From Capillidium heterosporum (taxonomy: Eukaryota > Entomophthoromycota > Entomophthoromycetes > Entomophthorales > Capillidiaceae): a stretch of DNA of 64,000 bases. A model generated the notes under the pieces. It saw only the letters and a list, made by a program, of their open reading frames with translations. It was not told the DNA's origin and ran no database searches. This document shows positions 47,347 through 58,350 of the stretch, in pieces. The stretch spans positions 1,240,001 through 1,304,000 of the forward strand of contig WBMQ01000005.1 in assembly GCA_016630905.1 (NCBI GenBank), given 5' to 3'. The translations under genes were made by a program, and so were the position numbers. How positions within the stretch are numbered: position 1 is the first letter of the stretch; every line of letters starts with the position of its first letter.

Positions 47347-48482
47347 ATGGTAGTACCCAGTTCGCAACCTTTATTGACGTTAGGAAAGAAAATTAAAGTG
47401 CCCAGCTTAGGTAATCTTTTATTCCATCCTTTAACTTAATAAAAGCAAACTCCAAATAGCTATTGGTACTTGGGCTTGGGGTGCTACAGGTTTCTGGGCC
47501 AAAGGCAGTGAGATAAACACCGAAACTATCGATGCAGCCTTCAAAGCTTTACTCGATAGCAGTGAGTCTGTATTTTTGGATACTGCCGAAATTTACAACA
47601 AGGGGGAGAGTGAAGTTATCATTGGTAAGTTGTTGAAAAAGTACAAGGATCACCCCAAGATCGGTAACGTCACAGTTGCTACTAAGTTTGCTCCTTACCC
47701 TTGGCGCGTCTACTTCCCCAGCCAGCTAATCTCAGCTTTAAAGGGATCTTTGGAACGTCTACAGCTCGATAAAGTTGATCTGTATCAGATCCATGGACCA
47801 ATTCACATTAGATCAGTTGAGGCCGTAGGTATATATTTTTGGTTTATTATATTTTATTAAATCTCTCTGCCCCTTACCTCTAGCTGAAGGCCTGGTCGAA
47901 GCTTACAAACTGGGGCTCGTCAAATCAGTCGGTGTCTCCAACTACAACTTGGACCAGACTCGTCGTATGTTTGAAGCCCTAAAGAAGCACGACATCCCCT
48001 TAGCTTCCAATCAGGTTGAATTTAGTCTTTTGCGTAGACTACCAGAGACCAGCGGATTGCTGGAGTACTGTAGTCAGAATGATATCAAGATTTTGGCCTA
48101 CTGCCCACTAGGTATGGGTAGGTTGACTGGGAACTATAGTAAAGACAACCCACCTCCGGCTGGCCGTGACTTTAGCAATATCCCAATGGAACAATTAGAA
48201 CCGCTGTTGGCCGTCATGAAGGAAATCGCTGAGGCTCATACCACTACACTCGCCGCTGTAGCTCTCAACTACGTTATGGCTAAAGGTAGTTTTTATTATT
48301 GATAACTTAGTATAGATGCTAATGAATTGTACTTAGGTGCCATCCCTCTAGCCGGTGTCAAAAATCCGAGGCATGTCGAATCCAACTTGAAATCTTTGGA
48401 CTGGGAATTGAATTCAGAGGAGATCTCCAAGTTGGAGAGTTTAGCCTTCATCGGAACTACATCCTTTTGGCAGCACGCTTAA
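47347..48482 (+). CDS. Aldo/keto reductase
   Basis: NADPH-dependent oxidoreductase with a TIM barrel. Four exons: 47347-47410, 47460-47828, 47884-48285 and 48337-48482, giving 326 residues with phase-consistent joins. The catalytic tetrad is visible: Asp and Tyr in FLDTAEIYN, Lys in VATKFAP and His in DLYQIHGP. Other family motifs are GTWAWGATGFW, VKSVGVSNYN, EFSLLRR, ILAYCPLGMGRLTG and the cofactor-binding AIPLAGVKNPRHVESNL near the end. The order and the LGLVKSVGVSN block are closest to plant/fungal 'potassium-channel-beta-like' or pyridoxal-reductase-like AKRs. The exact substrate cannot be told. Confidence 0.93.
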
Positions 48483-48700
48483 AATTTTATATTCTCTTGT
48501 ATAAATCAGAAAATACATATCATGTATAGTTTTAGTTTGACATTGTTGTATAACATATATAAATATATAACCAATTTTAAATATTAGTTTATTATAGATC
48601 ATACAAATACTATATAGCTTTTGTAAGTAGGGCTAACTAGCCCCATTAAAAATTACTATAGGTGCTTATATGAGCCTAGTCTGACATTCTAATTCATCTT
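48483..48700. other. 3' flank of aldo/keto reductase gene
   Basis: AT-rich; no gene. Confidence 0.45.
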
Positions 48701-48900
48701 CAACAATGATTGAAAGTTTTGTCAACTCGCTTTTCTTGTTACTTTCGATTTTCAAGCAATAGTAGTACTATTTCGTGTTGTTTTAACACAGTAATTTGTG
48801 TCTCTCCTAGATTCCCTTGCCCAATTTTTAATATGCCTAGCTATCCAAACTTGCCATTCCTCAGCTTCTATTTAAACCAATTTATAACTCCAATCTCCTT
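48701..48900 (-). pseudogene. Possible relic of a protein kinase N-lobe
   Basis: A minus-strand frame contains LGILKIGQGNLGETQITVLK followed by ENRK and KRVDKTFNHC, separated by stops. The IGQGNLG part fits a kinase glycine loop (G-x-G-x-x-G). Only about 60 codons remain and no catalytic loop is present. The call rests on this one motif. Confidence 0.3.
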
Positions 48901-49968
48901 ATTAAATACTATGTTTCTTAGAACCTCAAATTCACCTGGCTTATTTTACATACATCGGTCTATCCTGTAATAGATACTTGTGTATATCATCCGATAGCTA
49001 CCTTCAATTCGGCCTTCCTGCCCTGTACAAATCAGTAAAACAGATTACCTTTTTTGAATCCAGTAGAATTTTCGCCAGTTCAAAATTTTCAAAGCCAAGC
49101 ATTTGATCCGACTATACGATTTTTGCTACCAGAATGTAAGTATAAAGGTATATTGAATGTCAAGACACTTAGTATAGTTTAGCTACATACTGCAAACTCT
49201 CTATATATAAAGTCCAATATATGTATAATGATTGAAATCAACTTTAAAAGTATATATAAATGGTATATCAATATGAAGTTCAATTCCGTTTGTAGTCAAA
49301 GCACAGCTTGAACATCTCATTCCAATAGTCAAAAAAACATTAGGTTCTATCCTCACAGATATCCCAAAAGGAAGCTAAATGTTTTTAAGTGTTTTGTAAA
49401 TAAAGTTAAGTGCACCTACAAATTACCATTCCCAAAATACAGAAACATAATTTACACAAAGTAGAAGTTCTCCCAATATTTAGGAACGGTGAATTCAGTC
49501 CGTTGCTACTTCAAGCAAGATGTTTAATAGGTGCTGGGAGATTACTTTCTTTTCATATACTTTTTTAAAAGATAACGGTTGCACTATATCACTAGTATCT
49601 TGGTTTATTAAAATTTAATAGATTATGTAGTTTATAGATAAGCTATTGAAAGAAACTTTGAACTACAATAAAATAATTTGGTATATCTTGATGTAAGCTT
49701 CAGTAGAACTGCTATACTACATATCTTATAAACTATAGAGTGGTTGGTAACTCTGATAACCGTATATCATTTGATGGAAATATATTTAAAATAAGCTAAA
49801 CAAAGGTACCGCCTCGATTACAATAGCAATTATAGATATTAAAATTGATATCGAAACAAAAACTTAGATACTATCTTCTGATCAGATACCAGACGCTACT
49901 AAATAAAATGGAGTATCGTTTATATCTAAAAACTACTTATTGGATGTCAATGTATCGACGTTGCCAAC
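48901..49968. other. Intergenic spacer
   Basis: About 1.07 kb, AT-rich, no gene recognised. Confidence 0.5.
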
Positions 49969-50792
49969 TTATTTAGCCTTGTTCTTCTCCTTTTTCTCCT
50001 TCTTATCCTTGTTAGACTCCTGAGCGGGTTCGGTTATAGCAGCGGGCTCGGCAGCTTCTTCAGTAGGCATGCTGAACATGGAGGGGGCAATCCAAGGGCG
50101 CTTCAAGTCGCCAGTAGCTTCTTTACCGAAAAGGTATACCTTGGCCAGCTTTGATTCAAGAACAGTCTTGATAGGTAGGATGGACTGTAGGAAGAGAGGT
50201 TGGACGTAGTTGAACTTCAAGTGGATGAACAACAAAATAGCTACGCCGATGGCGGTAGATTGGACTTGCTTTTTCAATTCGGCAATGTCGTAGGCTTGGT
50301 TGGTGGTAATGATCTCAGGTTGAGGTCTAGTTTTTGTAGAATGTTAGGAATATAGGTAGGGTGTTTATGCTTACTCCTGAGACATGGGCTTGCTTTCCTT
50401 GTATTTGAGCTCGGTTTGATCTGAATAAAAAGGTTGAATAAAGCTTGTTAAAATGAAACTATACCGTTGGTAGCGATGATACGAGTGTAAATGTAGTAAA
50501 GGAGGGAACCAACGATTACTTGGGCGGTAGCATAACTGGCGCGTAAAATTCTACAAATTTACTTTAGCATATTAAATACAAATAGCAAGCGTTACTGTAA
50601 GTTGGCAGGGTCTTCCAAGTTCAACTTCTTTGACTGTTGAAACAATTATTATCTATTTGGTTATCAATAAATTCTTACCACTTGAACCAGGATTAAGACT
50701 AAGGCTAGACCGAAGATCTATTCAAGTATAATTAGAAATTAGAAACCTACAGTTAATTGAGTTAGCCTTACTTGAGACTTGGTATCCGACAT
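49969..50792 (-). CDS. PHO88: PHO88/SND3 family ER membrane protein
   Basis: ER membrane protein of the SRP-independent (SND) targeting route, first named for phosphate transport in yeast. Six minus-strand exons: 50792-50772, 50717-50679, 50633-50596, 50550-50465, 50420-50375 and 50326-49969, 195 residues, phases agree. Motifs: an N-terminal hydrophobic segment (IFGLALVLILVQ), a second one (QVIVGSLLYYIYTRIIA), LKYKESKPMSQEPQPEIITT, YDIAELKKQVQS, a third membrane segment (AIGVAILLFIHLKF) and QPLFLQSILPIKTVLESKLA. The signature FGKEATGDLKRP follows. The end is Lys/Glu-rich (KKEKKEKNKAK). This order is diagnostic of the family. Confidence 0.93.
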
Positions 50793-51839
50793 TTTGCTAA
50801 AATATACTTTTGTAAACTTTGAAAGGATAACCTTGGTTGAAGCTACTCTGAAACTATTTATCAACTTTTTGGTTTGAAAGCTTATATGGCAAGGAATCGC
50901 TGAGTATAATTTGATAAACTTTGTTACCAGTATTGCCAATAAAAATCGAGAACAATGTGGATTCTCCACAACTTTATTTGCTAGATTGGGATCAGGTACC
51001 AATTAGATTTATACATGTTGGTAATAATCAACTCGATCCGAAAATTTGAAATTACGAACAAGTTAATTGGTAATAGAAATCGTTGTCCGGTTGCTATAGG
51101 ATAATAGTGTCTACTTTTGAACAAATATTCCATCGCTATATGCTGAGTTATGTTGAGTAGAACAGCAATTCCCTTTCAACCTTAGCACTATTGCTTCTAT
51201 TCAGATGAGTACCCAAGCTTACATACTTCTTAGAGATTGGTATATATAGTAATTAATTTCTTATTAAGATTTTAGTTATTTTCAAATTTACAGCTAAAAA
51301 GAACTAAATCACTTTAAATATAGCATTGAGGATCTTAAAACATACTACTGCATATATATCTTGTTGGCTGGTCGACCTTGCCGAGTGTCTGACCACTAGC
51401 TCGGACTTCTAGTTGAGTAGATTCGACCGAAATTGATAAGTCTTTTGGCATGATGTGACATATGTAGTTGTGTTGTAAGCTAACTAATATAAGTGGGATG
51501 GTTTCTTTGTAACCAATAAAATACTTGGAGCTCTCAATTCCTGCAAAACTACTGGCTAAGAATCTTAAAGTTTAATTAAATTAATACAAATTTAAATATA
51601 TGATTCAAAAAATCAAATCTTTGTCTTTATGTACAAGCGTTTTAATATATATATCGTCTCAAGAGAAAACCATATAATATACAGCACTTTGACAGACAGT
51701 GGTGCAATTGTGAGCTACTTGTAAAAATAAAAATCAATCCGAAATACAAGTTGGCCCAGTATAATTTATAAACCACCAAAAGCAACATCTAATAACAAAC
51801 ATAGTAGCAGTATAAAAATATATTGCAAGGCAAAAAGAA
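50793..51839. other. Intergenic spacer
   Basis: About 1 kb of AT-rich DNA between PHO88 and tRNA-Pro. The first bases hold the PHO88 promoter; no gene seen. Confidence 0.5.
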
Positions 51840-51911
51840 GGGCTCGACTGGGAATCGAACCCAGGACCTCTCCCACCCTAAGGGAGAATTATACCACTAA
51901 ACCATCGAGCC
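51840..51911 (-). tRNA. tRNA-Pro (AGG)
   Basis: 72 nt, no intron. The acceptor stem GGCTCGA pairs with TCGAGCC, the discriminator base is C73, and the D arm has AGTGGTA. The anticodon stem is CTCCC/GGGAG with loop TTAGGGT, giving anticodon AGG. The T arm contains GGTTCGATTCC. A T-run (CTTTTT) follows within 10 nt as polymerase III terminator. It is identical to the tRNA at 62907-62978. Confidence 0.95.
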
Positions 51912-52355
51912 AAATATCCAAGAGATACTTGAAACCCCTTCTTAAAAAAGTATTTAATAGTATTACTTTTAAGCTTCCTTTTTGTAAATACTTAAGCTTA
52001 GTCTGATTTCCAAATCTTGTGAATATAAATGTATTTTGTTCAGAGTATTAACAATCTTCTATAGATTCTACTTTAGATGGCTGTGATCCGCTGACCTATT
52101 CTCTTTGTCTTCCAAAATCCCAACCTTCTTAATTAGGCTTCTTATAAATAAGGGATTGTTAACTTTAAGCTAATTAGATGGCGTAAAAGTATAGCGTTTT
52201 AGCTCAAAGTTTTTCAAAAGTGCATACGTCAAATTGCAACCTACTCCTTTTTACTGTATCACCCTCTGTCAAGAAATATATATAGTAGACTTATAGTCTG
52301 TATAGTTGCACTTTACCAACAATAGTAGCGAAATTGAACTAAACGAACAATCAGT
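51912..52355. other. Spacer between tRNA-Pro and HEM3
   Basis: 444 bp, AT-rich, containing the promoters of both diverging genes; no clear TATA box chosen for HEM3. Confidence 0.45.
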
Positions 52356-53407
52356 ATGACCAATCCAAACTCAACTTTAGTTTTAGGTTCAAGAGATTCC
52401 GCATTGGCGATGACTCAAACCGAGCTAATTCAATCTCAACTTACGACTGTAGATCCAACCCTCACTTGCACTATCAAAAGTATGAAAACTATAGGAGATA
52501 AGATACTGGATAAAGCTTTGAATAAGATAGGTGACAAAAATTTATTTACCAAAGAGTTGGAAGTCTGTCTAGCTGACAAGCAAGTCGATATAGTAGTCCA
52601 CAGCTTGAAGGATATGCCCACAACTTTAAACGATGAGTTTTTCCTAGGTGCCGTAAGTGAACGAGAAGACCCTAACGACGCCCTCGTCCTCAACAAGCAG
52701 TTACAAAGTTCCAACTCGAAGTTGGAGGACTTGAAGGACGGTAGTGTCATCGGTACTTCGAGCGTTCGAAGAATAGCTCAGCTCAAGCGCAAGTTCCCCA
52801 ACTTAGTCTTTAAAGATATCGTAAGTCATTTATATATATGCATGTGTATTTATTTTTAAAGAGAGGAAATTTGAACACCAGGTTGGAGAAGCTAGACAAC
52901 CCAGCTAATGGGTTTACAGCAATAATCCTGGCTGTTGCCGGTCTGAAGCGATTAGGTTTCGAAAGCCGTATCAGTCAGATTTTGTCAAGTGACATATGCT
53001 GCCATGCGGTAGGACAGGGTGCCTTGGGTATAGAATGTAGAAAGGATGATACCAAAGTTATTGAGCTGCTCAAGAAGATCGACCATCAACCTACCCGGTT
53101 CCGATGCACTGCCGAACGGTCCATGATGAAGACTTTGGAGGGAGGGTGTTCCGTACCCATCGGCGTCAACTCTTCTTTCGTCCAGAGTGATGATGGTAAC
53201 GTCAAATTGTACCTCAAAGGTGTCGTCATTAGTTTAGATGGTTTGCAGTCCCAAGAATACGAAAAAACTATCGAAGGGAGTCTTGCTTTAATCGATGCCG
53301 AACGTTTGGGTACCGAAGTCGCCGGCGAGTTGGTCAAATTGGGCGCACTAGAAATCTTAACAGCAATCAAAAGTGCTAGCACTAAGGAGTTACCTTTCGG
53401 TAACTGA
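52356..53407 (+). CDS. HEM3: Hydroxymethylbilane synthase (porphobilinogen deaminase)
   Basis: Condenses four porphobilinogen molecules to hydroxymethylbilane in haem synthesis, cytosolic. Two exons, 52356-52820 and 52862-53407, with a 41-nt intron; 336 residues. Motifs: VLGSRDSALAMTQTELI, NLFTKELEVCL, VVHSLKDMPT with the catalytic Asp, SVRRIAQLKRKFPNL, DIRGNLNTRLEKLD, ILAVAGLKRLG and AVGQGALGIECR. The cofactor-binding Cys is in LEGGCSVPIGVNS, where the dipyrromethane attaches. All key residues are kept. It ends 37 bp from the stop of the convergent MscL gene, so the transcripts probably overlap at their 3' ends. Confidence 0.96.
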
Positions 53408-53444
53408 GACAAATAAAGATACCATACTTTAGTTTTTATTACAT

Positions 53445-54276
53445 TTATTCACCAGCCAACTCGTAGTACTGGTTCTTCAAAACCGAAGTACAGTGAGGGC
53501 ACTTTAAAGCGTCAGGGTGAACCTTCAATTTGCAAAACCTACACATAGTCTCTACCTTACCTTCAGTGCCATCGATCTTCTTCTTAATAGTCTTGGCGCT
53601 CTTCTTGAGGTTCAGCTGTTGCCAACTTTTATAGACCAATTTGTAGACTTTGATCAGCCAAAACAGGACAAAGGTAACGGCGACGAATTTTATAAAGTTT
53701 TCTAAAAATTGCCCAAAGTTTATAGTTCTACAAAGGGATTAGTAATAGCCTACTTTTTAGCAACTTACATGGCACCATCGGCTAAAGCTTCTTGGATGGT
53801 TTCGTACTTCATAGGGGGTTTGACTTTTAAACCGTATTTCAACACTACAAACATGTTTTTGAAGCTAGAATCTGCTCGGATAGAAATGTGTCAATGAAAG
53901 TATATTCATGATAAATAAAATGTATATTACCTCCTAATAGTAATCCGATGGGGGGAGTTAAAATATCGGTTACAAATGAGTTGATAACATCGGTAAAACT
54001 GGATCCAATTATTATACCTAGACCTAAAGAGAACACATCGGTTATCATAATGAAGTTGATAAAGTCGGTCCAGAATCCAACGACTATATCCTCCACCTGG
54101 CTTAAAGGTTTGCTGACAGGCTCCTCCATATCAATACTCAGGTACTCGAAAGTTTTGGAGGTGGAAGGTAGCAACGCTTCATCTTCGGCATTGTCTTCCA
54201 CATCGGATACTGGTGGTGACTTTGATAACTTGGTACTCAACTTGTCGCTCAGCTTATCGGGATTTATCTTACGCAT
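53445..54276 (-). CDS. MscL-type mechanosensitive channel with C-terminal zinc ribbon
   Basis: Large-conductance mechanosensitive channel family, releasing solutes under membrane tension; membrane location in this fungus is unknown. Three minus-strand exons: 54276-53931, 53871-53769 and 53727-53445, 243 residues. After an acidic/Ser-rich N-terminal extension of about 70 residues comes FWTDFINFIMITDVFSLGLG. The pore helix region follows (GIIIGSSFTDVINSFVTDIL, then TPPIGLLLGG), then SSFKNMFVVLKYGLK, a typical ITINFGQFLENFIKF segment and a second membrane helix. The tail carries CRFC and CPHC, a four-cysteine zinc ribbon also known in some bacterial MscL proteins. The long N-terminal extension is unlike bacterial forms. 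Confidence 0.92.
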
Positions 54277-54393
54277 CTTTGCACTTGCTTTTTATATAAA
54301 GAAAGGTAGGTAGCATAAAAAATGCAAGATATACTAATAAACTCCAGAATTAATAAAGTTTCACCTTAAAATACTCCACTTAATTTTATTGCT

Positions 54394-55240
54394 TTAGAAT
54401 TTACTAGGTAACATATCTATAAAACTGACGTTACTCTGTTCGACCAAAGCGTAGGTCAACATAGCTTTATTAACATCGGTGCTGGCGTCGTCGTTAATGA
54501 AAAAATTGAGTTGGTTGTTGGGCCTAATAAAATAAGTACTAAAGATAATGTATATAAGCTACCTAACCACTTTGATATATCTATTAGGTACACCTGGCTC
54601 TTTAAGTTTAAATTTCGAATTAGGTAACCAAATTTGAAATTCATATATATTAGATAGATCTATGTCGTTTTTTGCTAATGTTTTTATAGTTGTATATTCA
54701 TTCGTATTATGTTTATATTTATAGCTGACTTTAAAGTCATGGTTAATAAAGAATTCTAAAGAGATGCGTTAAAGATTTGTATAAAAATAATTTACTTGAT
54801 CTTCTAACTATATAACCTAAATTCTTCAAATACGTATAGACCTAAATTCAAAATTAATATATATACTTCAAACAATATATTACTTTAAACACATCCAAGT
54901 CGAAATTCCTAGTGAAAAAGTTGAAAGCTTCCACTAAATTCCAAGTGACAACTTTATCAAAATCAATTCTATAATCCAATAAGCTAGTCGTGTCTACATC
55001 TAGATACAATTCAATCTGCTGGTTAGATAACAAATATAGTAACTCTTCGACGTATAGGATTGTCAAGTTGTTTTTCCTGAAGCCACAGCCGGTTAGCAAG
55101 TTTCCTTTTGGCTTGTATACTATAGGTAAGTTGATGTTTTGTATGTAGATTATCTGAGTTTTGGTGGGCTTAGGTTGCATCACTTTCGCTTCTGAACTCA
55201 GTTCGAATAAGAGTAAAAAAAGGTAGACTAAACTTTTCAT
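54394..55240 (-). CDS. SEN54: tRNA-splicing endonuclease subunit Sen54-like
   Basis: Structural subunit of the tRNA intron endonuclease. Minus-strand exons: 55240-54884, 54841-54796, 54755-54563 and 54523-54394, 241 residues from this start. Sen54 features are PKGNLLTGCGFRKN, LYVEELLYLLSNQQIELYLD, the domain motif VYTYLKNLGYIVRR across the first junction, then LKEPGVPNRYIKVVR and the closing YALVEQSNVSFIDML. The N-terminus is doubtful. MKSLVYLFLLLFELSSEAK looks like a signal peptide, which does not belong in Sen54, and the usual N-terminal Sen54 region is missing. Probably an upstream exon was not found, or the hydrophobic part is read through from an intron. A second in-frame ATG lies at 55252. 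Confidence 0.75.
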
Positions 55241-55252
55241 AAATGTATACAA

Positions 55253-56204
55253 GCATACTGAGCTCTATAGACAAAATTTGCAAAGTAGAGTTAACTAAAA
55301 TACTAATTGAATTATAAAATGACTTGTATACAATATATTTATCTGAATTATATAGAGCTAGTGCTTTACCGATATATATATACAAATAGTTTTTCTAGTG
55401 TGGTTTCAGTTCACAGCACAGTTTTAGTATCCAAACTCGAACCTTGAATAGTAGGAGATAAATATACTATATTAGAACGATTTTTCAAGCCTTTATAAAG
55501 CAAATTGGCATCAACATTAAACGTATAGATATACCTTTTAAAACCAATGTGTTGGTTTTAAACCTACACAATCAGAATACTACTAAAGTTTTAAAGTGTA
55601 TGCTAGTAATGTCACTCCATTTTCATAGCAAATTTAAGATGCTACGGAATTGGGCAACAGTACCAATGGCTTTTTCTTACCTATATACTACACTAGCTAA
55701 TTCCAATATATATATTTAAATAAATTTCTTTATTTCGATATTATACATATATATTTTTCTACCTCAACTTAACAGATGAAAGTTATAAGGACATCATTCG
55801 TTTGAAGGCTGAAGGCTCTATCAGTATCTTAAATGATGCCCTATGATGAAGCTAGGAAAACTAACACCACGCCACATCATCACCTTTTGGTATTGCATCT
55901 TAGTTCAACAAACACGTGGTTACTGTTGTAAGGAGCAAAAGGAGCATACATACAAGGGTTAAAATGTTTTAAAGGGAATTTGAAGACCCAAAATCAAAGT
56001 TAGCTTTGATTACTAACACTAAAAATATCCAAGTACCTACTGGTAAAAGCTTGTATAAGATATTAATTGTGTCTATTATAGCTATATACGAAGCTAAGTT
56101 GCTAGAAATGTATATACTAATAGCATCGATACATAAAGCTCTATTCAGAAAATAAGAATGCTCAAATTTCGGAGAATAGGCTATATAGGTAGCGAACTAG
56201 CAGT
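55253..56204. other. Intergenic region
   Basis: About 0.95 kb between SEN54 and the CCCH gene, divergent. It may hide the first SEN54 exon and an upstream exon of the CCCH gene; none could be fixed. Confidence 0.4.
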
Positions 56205-56309
56205 TTGGTTGGCTACCAAGCAATTTATTTCATCATAGCTCTGGTTGATTATTTCACCAAATCTGCAAAAGATTCCAATCTGCTTTTACTCTTACAAAAA
56301 TTTGAAATC

Positions 56310-58350
56310 ATGCCCAAAGATTCAGTATCCAGTATCAAGAAGGACAATGAAAATTCAGGTAGGAACTCGCCAAAATTCAACCTTAGAAGTCGTAGCTTCA
56401 GCCTTGTAATGAAGGGTATCGGTAACCAGGAGGAAAAAAGTCCCAAGATAGCGTCTCCCTTACTTCCCAATAAAAGCCGGACTTCAAGCATCCTTTCAAG
56501 ACTTGGTGGCGATGAGCAAGTCAGCCCGACCTACAACAGAAGAAACAACATCAAGATAACAAAAAATGAATCGCCTATTAAAGAGGTCTCGATTTCAGCA
56601 GCTTCAGCAAGTAAACCATTGAGTATTTCTACTTCCGCTTCCATTGTACCCCATGTTTCTATCTGTCGCAACACATCTCCTCAAGCTGAAAGATTTTCTA
56701 ATCCTAAACTACGAGAGTATTCTATTATTCCAAATAAGCATAATAATATATCTAATACTCGAATTACCGGTTCCTCTTCAAATAGAAGTGTAAGTTCTAG
56801 AGATCTTTCTCCGTTGAGAGGTGAGCGTACCAACAACAAACGAATTTCCATTGCCAAAAATCCCTCACCTATTCGAATTTCACGCTACGAGGATGATTCT
56901 AGAAGTCATCCAAGTCCAAAAGTACAGCATAGAGTAGAAAATAACTTGAAACTAACACGTATAGTAATCAAAGAGCCGGAAATCAAGATTACTGCAAGCA
57001 ACACCAGGTCAACTAAAGTAGTTACAAATGAGCCACAGTCAAGCTATTCTTTAGCGACAATAAAAGCTGCTACCAAACTTCCAAGGTCCAATCTCCTCAG
57101 AGAACCATCCAGCATACTCAATCCTCCTACAGAAAGCAACAAGAAGAATGGCGCATCTCTTAGTAACACTACTGAAGCTACTGCTCAATCGAGAAGGGAA
57201 CCTTCCAGCTTAGCTAGCCAAACGAAAAAGGAGCAATCGTTCAACAGCGTTTTTAACCGATTGGGGATATCGAACGACTCAGAATTCCCCAAGTTGCAAA
57301 TTACTTACGACTCATCCAATGAGCCTATACAGATTAGCAAAAGCGTGCTTTCGGTTCCCATCACCTCTAGACTTGGAAATTTTCTCTGGGAGAACGCCTT
57401 CGAATATCATCAAGTCACCAGGACATCCATACCAGAGGCCTGGGCTCTCCACTAATAAGCCCAACAATTTAGATGTACGTACACAACGTAGTAAGGTTTT
57501 GCACAGGGATCGTATCCATAGTATAAGCTCCCAAGGTAGTGGGTCCTCTCACTTCAGCCCTAAGCTGCACCCGTTACTCCACAAGGGCATCCCATTCCAA
57601 CCTTCAATCACCCAAAGTTCGGCACTGCTACCTATCTTCTACAACCTCTATAGCACCAACTATCACATGTACGGCCGCATGGGGAAGTATCCACCTGGGT
57701 TCTTCAACGGGGAGACCATCCAAGATATTATCAACACCAACTACCTACTTGATTTACCCCACACTCCACAGCCTAGGCAAACAACTGTATTCCCTGGACC
57801 TGTGCCCCATAACTACAAACACCTGATGAAGGATCATGCTCGTGTGCGCTGTACCTTCTTCCCCAACTGCACACGCCCCAACTGTATCTACTACCATCCC
57901 AGCGAAAAATGCCTCAAACTAGACGGGTGCCCCAACCTCGACAACAAGTTGTGCTACTACCTACACCCCTCGCAGCTGCGTATCTGGCAGTACTGCATGT
58001 ATGACGAGAACTGCAACCGGTACGAGTGCAAGTACCTGCACCAGAAGCGCTTCTTTACCGTCGGCAAGGTCTTTGGTTTCTACGCCACCCCCTGCTTGGA
58101 AGGTACCTGTATCGGACCCCGCTGCCCTCACTTGCACCCGAACCAAGGCACCTTCCAAGGCTTCACCATTTGCAAGGCCAAGGAGGAATGCGTGCGTAGC
58201 CCCTGCGCCTATTTCCACAAGGAACGTAAACAAACCAACTTGGAAGACAGTTTCAGCCTCAGCAACCAGCCTAAAGCGGCTGACGCCAAGGCTTTCCTCC
58301 TTGATCTCCTAGATAAATTTGAGCTCGTTGATGGAGAAGAGGATTTGTAA
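56310..58350 (+). CDS. Nab2/ZC3H14-type CCCH zinc-finger protein
   Basis: Probable nuclear poly(A) RNA-binding protein, about 680 residues. The first 400 residues are disordered, Ser/Asn/Arg-rich, with recurring RLG motifs and many S-P sites (SPKFN, ESPIK, NPSPIR). The C-terminal part holds five CCCH fingers close together, about 57847-58218: C-x5-C-x4-C-x3-H, C-x5-C-x7-C-x3-H, C-x5-C-x4-C-x3-H, C-x4-C-x4-C-x3-H and C-x5-C-x4-C-x3-H. This tandem is typical of Nab2/ZC3H14. The reading frame changes once near 57375 (within GGAAATTTTC). The disordered composition continues in the new frame, and no intron fits, so a one-base error or mutation is likely. ATG 56310 is used; open sequence continues upstream to 56193, so an earlier exon is possible. 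Confidence 0.8.

Noticed and set aside
23886-57380. Programmed ribosomal frameshifting as a shared explanation of the one-base shifts
   Set aside because: The sites share no slippery sequence or common codon, shift in different directions, and the F-box case has an otherwise identical partner without the shifts. Error or mutation is simpler.
57539-58312. Open frames opposite and beside the CCCH zinc-finger region
   Set aside because: They exist because this region is GC-rich and cysteine/histidine-coding; the CCCH frame explains it fully.
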